Assembly: GCA_920105625.2 (NCBI GenBank)
Contig: OV050032.1
Location: 22,735,981-22,799,980, forward strand
Reading direction: 5' to 3'
Source of the DNA: Clusia tigrina
Lineage: Eukaryota; Arthropoda; Insecta; Diptera; Clusiidae
Length of the DNA: 64,000 nt
In this document: in pieces, positions 13,062 to 28,386 of the stretch
How positions within the stretch are numbered: position 1 is the stretch's first letter
Layout of the letters: the number at the start of each line of letters is the position of its first letter
Notes under the pieces: model-generated
Told to the model about the DNA's origin: nothing
What the model saw: only the letters and a program-made list of their open reading frames with translations
Databases searched by the model: none
Made by a program: the position numbers and the translations under genes

Positions 13062-16000
13062 GACCACTCAGTTTAAAACAATTTCAATATTGGCGAAAAC
13101 GTAAAACAAACAAGTAAATTGGCGTTAAATAGTAAACCGCCTTAATGGCAATGTACGAATTTACGGTGAATTGCTCTACCGTACACTCGACTGAATGAAG
13201 TCTTATGAGATTGTGCACTTATTGGGACATTGAAACCAAGGAAATACCTTACAAGCCAATGAAAATAGATAAGAGTTTTAAGAGGCGTTGCAACAAGTAA
13301 AATGCACTATAAAGAGTCGGCGATAGAGATGTGGTTAGACAAGCGGTATTGTGAAGAACATGTGGGAGTCACATCTCCATTAGATAACGATGACTTCGGA
13401 TCTTCAATTGAAGGATATTCGGCAGCAACTTTATCCCGAAATGACAGGGCTTAGATGAGTTTCCAAACGCCAGTACCTTGAAAACGGTGTGATTTTTTAA
13501 TCAGTATTCTGATGTTGGAAAATGTTGTCATACTTTCCACCGGTGGCGTTTTTACTCTTATAAAATTAAAGAATCATATAATTCATATTTCGTATTCACA
13601 TTATTCGACTTATGTTGTTGGTATTTGGTATTGACTAATAAATCCCATGCCGCAGAATCAGTGTTCCCTGTGTAATCTTAGACAAATAAAGACTGCTGTT
13701 GGATTTACAAACGATAATCTTTGCTGCAAAATTTCATTGGATACTTTATGATCGAAAGAAAATGATAAGATTGTAAATTGAACTTTTCAACATGCCTTAT
13801 GGAGCTTCTCTGTACTTGCATTTACTTAGCAGTAAGTCTTCGACCACTTGGTTAAGTACTAATAGTGATTATATTATCAAAATCAGAAACCTCCTGAATT
13901 TCATTCATCTGCCTTACTAATGAGAATGCTGGGGTCGGTGTCTTTGTGCCTCCAGAACATCATAGAGTTTACCTTATCTTAGTGAAAATGCCTTGGGGAA
14001 ACTGCAACTCCAACAACTATCAATCTAATAGTTTCCGTTCCATGGTCCGCCTTCAAAAAGGTTGCTTGGTGGATTTGAAGTTATATTATCTTGACCAACA
14101 TTGCACGTTAATCCAACAATTAAGGAGAGTTGACGGCGATCAGATGCGAAATGAATAAGAACTGATTTTGGAGCAGACCAATATTTTAGTCCACTCCACG
14201 AAATAATGCCGTTTGTTCGTGTCATGAGAAGAAATTATATTAAAGCCCTTATTTGTCATTAAGGATCTGCTACTGATGGGTAGGATGTGATTATCGGTAT
14301 GCTAAGCAGCAGTTACTGAGACTAGACAGTATACATAGACGAAAGCCAAAGGGAAGAGAATGTAATATTAAAGTTTTGGCATAGCTTTTCTTGTATTTAT
14401 GACAAACTTAGTAAGGGAAGGAAAATAATGAATAGGATGCAGTGACCATATAAATATAATAATGATAATATTTACAGCTACTATAAAACAGAACACCAAG
14501 TTCTTAGTAGAATAAGGCAAACAAAGTAGTCATCGGCATGGCATGCATCCTACTTAAAAGTACGATCTTCTGTTTGACACCAGTTGAACCTACTCATCGG
14601 CATCAATATGCTTACACTACTCCTATAACGGCTTCAATTGCTTAGCTGGAATACGAGAGACATGACAATGGTGACAACAGTCACGCAGAGTTAATCAACA
14701 TGGAGAATACACCACATGCGAAAATTCCATAATGCAGACTTTGAGCTCATGTAATGTGGAGATAAGCCAACTCATTGTTGTAGTAGAAGTCATTCTAATT
14801 TTATTTGGCAATTGCGACCACATTTCTTTCTAGAAAATATACGCACTTGCAGCAAGTGCTGAGGCATACTCACTATACTGATCCACATGCACGAGGGCAT
14901 CATTCCAACAGCTGCAATGTGACTGCACTGCACTGAAGTTGCACAAGGTGTTTTTGAACAACAGGTGAATGGGTGGATATCAGCAACAGATCTCGGTAGT
15001 GTCTGAAAAGGCCTTTTCAATGTAATTATAACAGAAACCCACTGAATAAACACAGTGAGTGACTCAAGCTGTTGTTCTGATTGCGTTTGCAGCTGAGCGC
15101 TGCTACCCTTGACAAAGAAATGTGTCTTAAAGACAGCATGTTTCATGCATGTAACATATTGGAGCAAGAGGACATTTAGTGTATATATTAGAAAACGTTA
15201 AGCAAGTTTCTTAGCCAATTATATTAGTATTATAGTATTAGCTGAGCTCAGTGTATATGCTGAGCTAGTATATAGTATTAGCTGAGCTCATTGTAAATCA
15301 CACATCCGCCTAGTATGCCAGATATGGAGCAACCACAAGTACCAGGATCTTTGTATTACTTCGATAGAAGACCACTATATTTGCTCCATTTACAGACAAT
15401 TTTGCACTGTTTGCTGGCCATCTAGCAATCTGTCGTAGATTAAACTGGAGTTCCGTGCATTCTAAGAGTTCGGTTAGTACTTCTAATTAAATATTAATAA
15501 AATCATATTTGATATGTGATTTTATGCAAAGTTTTTTTATTTTTATTTTATTATTTTAATTAATTTTTTCTAGAAACAACATTTCTTTATAAAAGAAAAA
15601 AAAAATTTTAATAAGCATAAATAATCGGAAACTGGTTTTGCCAACTTCGGCTCCGTTGAAAAGCTTTCGAGTGCTTTCTTCTGAGTATGGCAAAGCATGG
15701 CGCAGGCGCAGACACATACACGGCCCGCTACAGGTAAGCCACATAATGTGCTGCTTTCAGCCAAAGCGTGGCTCACTACTTTGTAAGCCATATAAAGCAA
15801 TATCACAAAATGAATATGAAAACCCGTTGCATTTATTTAAAAAAATGTGTACAATACTCCAATAAAGTGAACCGTTTCAACCAGTCTACAATAATAGACG
15901 ACCTGAACAGCTGACAACACAAACCGGCATGCGGAATATGACGTTGCCTGCACTCATTGCCACAGACACATACGACACACAACACACACACACGCAAACG

Positions 16001-19000
16001 CAATCACCTGTATGTGTGCACATATGTGTTATAATGATGGGCGTGTATGCGGTGTGTTCAGGTGTACGGCTATATTGGTGTATGGGAGTTTAAAACTCAA
16101 TCATAGACTCAAGACATCGCGCCTAACTGCCCAAGTCGTCGGCCGTAGCCCAAACGCTGAATCGAAAAACGCATCGCAGTCAGTTGTATTCGAAAATCGC
16201 TGCGGTGAGCATTGTTCAAGCGCTTCAAGCAGGCAACTCGCTACGCGCCACAAACTTTTTCCTGATATATCAAACACCTAACAATATTTGAAGTGAATTT
16301 GGGAAACGTTGGCCCAGCGTGCTTTCATTTTTTTTATTATCTTCGCTGAAACGTGTTAAATTTGTTTAATTAATTCAAATTTTTAAAATGTACACGTATA
16401 TCTAGAAAGAGAGTGCAGTGTCGTTGTTTGTTATTGTTGCTATCACTATAATATAAATTGTTGTTGTTGTTATTGTCTTGTTTTTTAATGAAATTAAAAG
16501 CAACAATTTTATCTAAAAATCAAAAAAGGAATAAAAAACAGCAACAAAATTTGATTACAAGCTTGATCTATTAAGGACTCTTATTGTAATAAAATTTTGT
16601 TTCTTCAAAAGGGACTTTTACTAAGCACACATAGCGAGAGCAAGAGGTAGCGTGAGAGCGAGTAAGAGCCAAAGCAAGAGCGAGAGACAGTAACAGAGGG
16701 GGAGAGTGTATAGCTTTTACTGTTAAATTAATATACAATTAATTTTCGAAGTTCTCTTTGCATTTAATTAAAATACAAACAAAGCATATTTTGGTGTTCA
16801 TTCAGCGCTGTGAACTGGTCCACGTGCATAGATTTGCTTCACATATTCTGATGAATTGCTGAGTCGAAAGTTGTGTCAATAAGTAAGATTTTAAAATAAA
16901 CCCTAGCTTTAAGCATATAAATCCTTGAGAAGACTCTAATTATAAGCCGTCTACATAAAAAATATAAAATTATTTCCAGAGATAATTCGCCCGGCCTTCG
17001 CGGGTCCAAGTCCACGCGCTTCTATGGCTTCAAACCCACGAGTATTATCAAACTTATAGCGATTCGCAGTTACTCTCACCCAAAAACCCTTCAAAATGGG
17101 CGTGTATCGAATTTGGCAAATATTGAAAAAATATATTTTTTTAAATAACTATGAAAACAAATGAAAATGAAAACAAAACACAGTTATGTGCCGGTAACTT
17201 TCTAATTCTCTTAACTCGTTGTTTGAACATGCCAAACATGGTGCGCTCAGATTGAAAAACACTGAATTAAAATTCTTCAAAGTCCACATGTTCAGTAGGA
17301 GTATATCCGCTGTAGCCATAAAGTAAGAATGTGAGCGAACACCCCTTACCTTTCACTACTTACCTTCTCAATCACAGAAACTACGGGCTGACCTTAAGTA
17401 GAGATAATGGGTTAACATTTCGCTTTTCATTCAAATTTCTTTGTGGCTTTATGTATAAGTTTCCCTTTTCTTTATCTATAATCTGTAAAGCAATATAAAG
17501 CGTTTGACTTATGGATCGCTCTAATATTTTAAAAAGTTGACATAATCAAAATTAACTTATTTAATTTATTAAATTTTAACCAATAAGTTGACAAGGAGAG
17601 ATAATAGTTTGCAATTGCAATTTTGCTCTTTTGTCTCGTAGTCAACTTTCAACTGGGAGTGCGATTCACGTTTCTGAGTAGGATTCTGCATAGAAAAAGT
17701 CGTAATAAGGTCTGTGGGGATATTTTATCACATTCCTTTGGCAATTCAAGTGTCCGTAAGCGTGTGTATCTCTCCATGATTGTAATGATGATGATTTAAA
17801 TCAAAGAAATGCTCGAACGCATTTCTTCTTGTTTCTTAATCAATTAATGCATTTAAAGGAAACTATTTATTTTACGTACAGAATAAAGGTATGACTATCT
17901 GACGACATCCCATCTGAACTGTAGATTGTGAAATAGTCCATCACGCTGCCTTTCATATAATCAATAACACGAGAGTAACTTGAGTCCAGAAATTCCTGTT
18001 CATTAAAATGTTCTCTCTTCTACCATCACACCGTGGAATCGTGCATTATCTTTATCGGATGTGTTGCCTAATTTCACAGTGAGTATGGATGAGTTAGAAA
18101 AGGAAACAATGCACCCTAGCAGATCTCCTGGAATCCTTGATCTGAAGAGCTATAAATCTGTTTCCATCAAGAGAACAAACTCTATTACACCATTATAATT
18201 ATAAAACCCTTTCACTATGTATTTGCGTAATGTGTCCTACTACCACTCACCTCTGATCCTAGCTACTGTACATTTTTGCGGCTTGTGTGCCATATATTTT
18301 CAGTACACGCGTATGTGTGCCATTTTTATAATTGATAATCAATTGAATTTGAATTGGAATTAATGGGCTTCCTTAGTAATTAAATTATATTTACGAGTAA
18401 TATAAAATACGTGATGTGCTTATTGTAAGCGGCCCTGCGGCTGCTGTAAAGCACATATGCAACACATTGTTATCTGATTAAAAAGTATATAATTGATATA
18501 TTATTATTAATGCATATTAATTAATTAAAATATTTTAACAATTACCAGCAATGTACGAGTAGATGCGGTGATCTGAATCATTGGATATCTACACCATCCG
18601 TTTTGTAACATGTGAGACATCCAGCAACAGCGTGTTGCAGTATGGTCACTTGGCGTACTGTTTCGCTAGAAGAGCTATAGAAGCTAAGCAATTCACCTGC
18701 TGACAATAATTATGCCGGGCATTAAAGATCATAATATGCATTCTGCGTGATTTCACCCAAGTCAAACCATTCCCTCCGAGAAGTCTTTCAGCCATCAATT
18801 TTTTGCCATTGATTTTAATTTTTCATATCTGCATCTATCTTCATAATTTGATTCGTTTGGATCACAACATACTCGAGTGTGAATTCACAGTATAAGTAGT
18901 TCTTTGTTACCCTATAATAGAGATTTTGACTGCCACCACTGTCATGTTACTTCCATCTATATAAATTGATTTCAATAAAGATTAATGAGCAGAATTATAA

Positions 19001-19312
19001 GTCATAATCGGTACAGAGAATAGCAACCACTATGCAAAATATGGGGATAGTACTTTGAAGCAAAGCTAACTTATTTATAATTATTATTATTTTTGCCTCC
19101 ACTTTTCCACTATTATATAAACTTTGGTCTAAACAAATTTCTTTTCTACAGGTCGTTTTATTTTTATCCGTTTCTTAGAATAAATATTTGTCTCGAAATT
19201 TTAACATCGTACTGTTTGACCAAATGAGTCAATTTAGAGTGGTAATTTTGCTAATTGTGAGATCAAATTAAATGATTCTTTTCTCATAGCCCTTATTCCT
19301 TTTTTCATTACC
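13062..19312. other. Intergenic, no gene recognised
   Basis: A repeated TATAGTATTAGCTGAGCTCA unit occurs twice at about 15229-15296. A GA/GC-rich purine tract lies at 16632-16709. An initiator-like TCAGTTG at 16179-16185 is followed by GCTGCG|GTGAGC, a possible first-exon donor. The minus frame 14790-15167 (125 codons) and the plus frame 16012-16281 have no recognisable domains. Confidence 0.4.
16632..16709. repeat. Purine-rich GAGA-type tract
   Basis: Repeated GAGAGC, AAGAGC and GCGAG units. Such tracts can be GAGA-factor targets in flies, but there is no adjacent gene in evidence. Confidence 0.5.
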
Positions 19313-19381
19313 GCTTGGCTTTTTATTTGTTTGTTATGTTTATTATTGCTTGGCTTTTATTTGTTTGTTATGTTTATTATT
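19313..19381. repeat. Tandem duplication, two copies of about 35 bp
   Basis: GCTTGGCTTTT-ATTTGTTTGTTATGTTTATTATT occurs at 19313-19347 and again at 19348-19381. The copies are identical except for one T in the T run. Confidence 0.9.
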
Positions 19382-19640
19382 GCTAGTCTGAATAATTTTA
19401 TTCTGGTCAAGGAGCGATTTCTTGTCTGAACAGTTTCTCCAGTTAAGTGAAATTTACAATAAAATTTTAAATTTTACAATAAATTAAATACATCGCTCCC
19501 TAAAGCCATTGCATTTACCTCCACGATGAGTACTTTGAAATGTTCGAAGTTCTTGAGTAAAAAAAAAATTTTTGTTTTCAAATTAACGCGAACACAAAAT
19601 TTATCAACTTTTTTTGAAAATGATTAATCTATAAATTTCT

Positions 19641-19810
<170 letters not shown>

Positions 19811-19821
19811 GCAACCGTAGC

Positions 19822-20196
19822 CCACGATGCCTTAAATGTACAGGAAACCACTTTACTTCCGAATGTTCCCGCAAACTCGTCGCACAAGAAGTTCGATGTG
19901 TGCTCTACGAAGGCAATCATCCCGCTAACTAAACAGGTTGCACTGACTACAAGGAGCTGCAACAAAAGTCGTTCCCAGCACTCAGAAATAGAGAAGCGAG
20001 GAACATTAACCAGGAAGCGCCTCAAAGATCCGCTCCACGAACAACAACGTCGTATGCAAATATAGTACGAAACAATACTCCAGTAGAAACCAATTCGAAC
20101 CAAACCATTCCGCTCAACAATCCAAATACGCATCTCAATGAGGATATGAACGAGCTAAATAGCATGCTTAAAACATTGACTGAGGACATTACTTAA
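19822..20196 (+). pseudogene. Jockey-clade ORF1 (gag-like) C-terminal remnant
   Basis: The frame from CCA at 19822 gives an intact CCHC zinc knuckle ([13 protein letters not shown]) followed by a second knuckle in which a Cys is replaced by Tyr ([11 protein letters not shown]). It continues to the KELQQKSFP box usual for Jockey-type ORF1 and a Ser/Thr/Asn-rich tail, ending at TAA 20194-20196. A premature TAA at 19930-19932 sits inside the second knuckle. ORF1 proteins of this clade bind element RNA; this copy lacks its whole N-terminal part. Confidence 0.8.
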
Positions 20197-20241
20197 CACT
20201 AACCACAGTCGTAGCAAATACGAGTATGTCCAAATAAATAA

Positions 20242-22437
20242 ATGACTAAAAATAGCAGTCTGGAATGCCAATGGGTTCAGTCGTCATATCCATGAAATAT
20301 CAGCTTTCTTAGCAGACAAGAATATTGACTAATGTCAGCATAATTGCTGATATCTGAAACCCATTTCACTGAAAAAAGTTACGCAAAAATTCCGCAAAAA
20401 TCCAGCTGGCACTGCGCATGGGGGAACTGCTGTAATTATTCGTAACAGTAATGCACACGTGGAGCACGAAAATTATCAAAAAAAATACCTATAATCAACG
20501 ATTATAACAATTGACGATTATAAAGACCTCATAACAATTGCAGCGATATATTGTCCTCCCAACCATACAGTTAACTGCGAACAATTCCATGAATTTTATA
20601 ACTCCCTAGGATCAAGATTCCTCGCTGTGGGTGATTATAATGCTAAGCATCCGTAATGGAGGGTCTAGAATAACAGCTTCTAGAGGCCGTAACCTATATA
20701 AAGCTATGCAACAAAACAGCCTGCCCCACCTATCAACGGAGGAGCCAACCTAATGGCCAACAGACAGTAAGAAGCTTCCAGACGTTATCGACTTTTTTGT
20801 GTCAAAAGGTTCAACAAAAACAACACTTCCCTGAAGTCTTGGCTGGATCTGTCATCAGATCACTCACCGATAGTTTTAACAATTAGCTGTGAGGTTCAGA
20901 TCAGAGCAAGAACAATCTGTTTCCACAACAAAAGCACAAATTGTGAGTTGTTTAGACAAACCATTATCGAGACTCCAGTCACCAATATTCCTTTAAAGAA
21001 CAAAATAAAGATGATGCAGTAGAACTTTTGAACTCAACCATTCAGCATGCTGCAAGGTCTTCCATACTGGAACCCAGATGTATAAGTAAACATCGTGATG
21101 CAAGCCAGGTTGTGAAGGAGCAACTGAAAGAAGAGCGTAGCCCCTTTGACAAAAAAACGTCGGCATATGACCTTATTACGAGCAGAATCCTGAAGGAGCT
21201 ATCATATTGCGGCCCAATCATTCAATGCGACTATCTGATGTGACCACTTTCCAAGTCAATAGAAAGTAGATCAAATTATCCTTGTTCCCAAACCTGGGAA
21301 ACTGGCAGAAGTGGTCACCTCATATAGACCAATAAGCTTGCTTCCGATACTATCTAAAGTGTTTGAGAAACTGCTTTTGAAGCAACTTATCCCATCAATT
21401 TGGATTCCGAAAGCATCACGCTACGATAGAGCAATTAAACCGAGTATATACATTTGCACGGAATGCACTAGAAAACAGAGAATACTGTTCAGCCGCATTT
21501 CTGGATATCACCCAAGCATTCAATTAGGTGTGGCGCGAAGGCTTGTTGTACAAATTGGAAATGCATTTACCCTATCACTAATTTGTCATATTAAAGTCCT
21601 ACTTAGAACCCAGATACTTCATGGTCAAAGTTAACAGCAACGTAACTTCCCTCTATCCAATCTAAGCTGGTGTTCACCAAGGGAGCTTTTTAGGACACTA
21701 TTCACGGCTGATCTGCCTCTGACTGATACCACATTCACCGCAACTTTTGCAGATGACATGTTGTAATGGCCAGCAACAAAAACCCTGTGATAGCTTCGAA
21801 GCGTTTGCAGGAAAAACTGAATCAAATCGACTTTTAGATAGACAAGTGGCGAATAAAAGCAAATGCAATGAAATCAGTGCAAACGACTATAACCCTATGA
21901 GCAAGTTCTTGCCCTCCAGTGATACTAAATAACTGCCAATTGACTCACGCAGACCATGCAAAATACCGTGGGGTGCACCTGGATCGGCGCCTTACGTGGC
22001 GCTGTCACATCTTCTCCAAACGGAAACAACTTGGACTAACGTTTAGGTCATTGTTCTGGCTACTTGGACGATAGTCAGCCCTAACACTTGAAAATAAAGT
22101 CCTGATATATAAGGTAATACTGAGACCCATAGGGACTTATGGTATTAAAATTTGGGGATCAGCATCCAAGTCAAACCCGGACATCCTACAACGATTCCAA
22201 TCAAAAGTTATACGATTGTGTGCTAATTCACTTTGGTATGGCAACAACGACATCTTTCATCGCGATCTAAACCTCCCAAAAGTAAATGATGAAATCATGA
22301 AATGTAACCACTCATATCGCAAACGTCTTAGAATCCATCCCAACAACCTCGCGGTAGAATTGATAAACAGCGATACCATCGTGCGAAGATTAAAAAGATA
22401 TGTACCATCGGACTTACTGTTCAGATTTACCCCCTAA
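20242..22437 (+). pseudogene. Jockey-clade ORF2 (endonuclease-reverse transcriptase) remnant
   Basis: Seen in order, in shifting frames: WNANG (about 20261) and ISETHF of the apurinic endonuclease; HGGTAVIIRN; GDYNAKH; then the reverse transcriptase with LVPKPGK and SYRPISLLP (about 21280-21350), an AFxxVW box, AGVxQGS, and the catalytic FADD at 21746-21757. The C-terminal frame 22216-22437 carries the FHRDLNLP and HPNNLAVEL signatures of this clade. Stops and frameshifts are too many to list, so no single frame covers a domain. The family reverse-transcribes its RNA at a nicked genomic target; this copy cannot. Confidence 0.88.
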
Positions 22438-22651
22438 GATTAAATTAAAAAGAAAAATATGATTAAATTAAACAAAAAATAAATATCATGAATGAATGAA
22501 ATGAATATATATATGAAATCTAACTTTGTTAAATTAATGTACTTAATGTATTGAATGCTAGTGAAAATTCATACACATGTTTATAACCCAATATAGTATG
22601 AATGCCCAGCTGGACAGATTGTAGTTAAATAAATGGAGGTAAAAAAAAATA

Positions 22652-26616
<3,965 letters not shown>

Positions 26617-26940
26617 TGTAATGTAATGTATACGGAGGTGTGTAAAGTACTGCGACCAGAAAGAGGGTAGCTCTGCTAATAGAATATCCCTATAAAATCT
26701 CATCCAACCCTAAAGCCCTCAAAAATTTGAGGATGTGGGCTGGCTCAAGTAGTGCTAATGCTCTACCTAGCATTTGAAAAGAACCCAGGTAATTTTTCCT
26801 TTCGTGCATCAATGCCCCACAAATCTCGATATGTGCTCTGGCGATTCAGTATCCTCCTCACAGAATCTGCACATGGGACTTTCTACAATTCCTAACTTTC
26901 TCAGATGATCTTTGAGCATACAGTATCGATGTTCCCCTAG
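26617..26940 (-). mobile_element. 3' end of an RNase-H-clade (I/R1/LOA) LINE, minus strand
   Basis: Read on the minus strand from about 26940: a LKDHLRKLGI box, then CRFC (26860-26871) with EEDTESPEH and a downstream Cys, then an ICGALMHER segment and the LKFLRALGLDEIL ending with TAG at 26690-26692. One frameshift lies just after the EH. The 3' tail is a CATTA simple repeat next to a CCCCTA word that recurs at 26934-26939, a weak 6-7 bp candidate for a target duplication. The order and spacing match the fragment at 3770-4042, so both probably come from related families. Non-functional. Confidence 0.72.
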
Positions 26941-28360
26941 AAAGCAAAAAGGTTATTGGGGTGCAAAGTCTGTTCCAGACTATTTCCGCTATTTGAAGGC
27001 GGTTTTAGAGCTTTACTATCCAATTCAAAAATTTTGGATTGTGTTACGATTCTGATAAACATAGGTGGCTTTTCAAAGAGTTGTAAGGCATTACAACCAA
27101 AGTTCGGGGAACGTTCATTTAATGTACGAGCAGAACTGATTTTCAAAGGCAATATGTACAGTTTTCAGAAGATCATATTTGAAGTACTCGTACATAAAAA
27201 ATTGGTTTCTAAAATATTTTAGGCAAACTACTCAAATTCCTTCTATAGAAATCCCTGACATCGTCTGCAAGAACAAACATAATAATTGATTTCTATTCAA
27301 ATTGGATTGAACGCAGTCGCTCACTACTTCTATTTGAGAATTATTTCCTCTGAGTTAATACATATTTACACAAATACAGCGGGAAGCCAAACCGAATTAA
27401 GCCCATATGCTATAAGAAGTAAAACTTTATCACTTTGACTTGAACCGATATTTATAATATGTGGTCCGTAGATTGAGTTGACCAATTCGCTGCAGAGGCA
27501 CACCATTTTTATCTAAATATGAGTTGTATAGAAGTTGATGCGCAAACAGTTAACCAAAAGTGTAACTTCACACATTGACTGCCATACGCACATCGCCTCT
27601 TACGAATTCCGCCTTTGTAGTACCTTACCTACAGACGCTTAACACCAAAATGCCCGGCACAAATGTGTATATGATGTCATTTTGAGATCTGTAATAATTG
27701 CATATAACCGAGTATTGTTAAGTAAATTAGCTTTGTTAATAGTTCCATCACCAGATTATTTCAAGAAATTAAAGATCAATTACATGATAATTTAGTGTTA
27801 AATTTTTTTTTTAATTCCTAAAAAAATTGATTTGTTACAAAGTTCAAGAAAAGTCGCTTTTATACTACATTATAACGCACTTATCGCTTCTAACTCGTAA
27901 CTGCACCCCTTCGCACCACTCTTTTATTTATTTCGGCTTCCTTCGAGGTCATTCCACATATTCTAGAACCAGATGTTAAAAGATAGTAGTTTATGATTTG
28001 CAGTCTATGACTCGATGTTTTCGACCTGTTGTCTATGCCTTTTCACTAATGACTTTTAATTTTTGACTGGTCACTAATACATTTCAGTAATGATTTCTTT
28101 AGTTATGAATGACTTACAACTAATGACCTTTAAGTAATTATTATACACTTATCGCTTTGCTTGTTCAGTTACAAATGACGAAATAACACACTATTCCGTC
28201 ACAATAGTATCATTATATAAATTTTAGATTTTCCTTTTTGGTTTTTAAATTATTTGAACACTGTCAATGTACAACTCTCACAGTTAGTCCTAAGATCAAA
28301 AGTGAAAGAGTTAAAACTAAAAAGGTGCTTAAGAACACAAAGCTTTATGAATCGCCTACG
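26941..28360. other. Intergenic, no gene recognised
   Basis: Overlapping opposed frames at 26937-27222 have no domain. 27960-28150 is enriched in degenerate AATGACTT/TAATGACC words. Confidence 0.35.
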
Positions 28361-28386
28361 TGACCATCGCTGACCTTCACTGACCT
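28361..28386. promoter_or_regulatory. Three nuclear-receptor half-sites at exact 10-bp spacing (DR4-like)
   Basis: TGACCA (28361), TGACCT (28371) and TGACCT (28381) are direct repeats with 4-bp spacers. On the minus strand they read AGGTCA-n4-AGGTCA-n4-TGGTCA. AGGTCA direct repeats are the binding sites of nuclear receptors, including ecdysone receptor/Ultraspiracle heterodimers. They lie at the start of a GC-richer 150-bp patch (28361-28515) in AT-rich DNA. No adjacent gene is visible; spz5 starts about 5 kb to the right. Confidence 0.35.

Larger units (their letters stand above)
19811..22510 (+). mobile_element. Degenerate 5'-truncated Jockey-clade non-LTR retrotransposon
   Basis: Remnants occur in the canonical order: end of ORF1 with gag zinc knuckles (19822-20196), then ORF2 with apurinic endonuclease, reverse transcriptase and a Jockey-type C-terminus (20242-22437), then an A-rich 3' tail with TGATTAAATTAAA and GAATGAATGAA repeats (22438 to about 22510). 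Many stops and frameshifts spread over all frames show it has been dead for some time. The left end is missing the start of ORF1, as expected from 5' truncation, and an AT microsatellite abuts it. No target-site duplication can be assigned because AT tracts lie on both sides. Confidence 0.9.

Noticed and set aside
14790..15167. 125-codon minus frame
   Set aside because: No domain, Cys/Ser/Thr-rich without pattern, and no splice or promoter context. Consistent with a chance frame.
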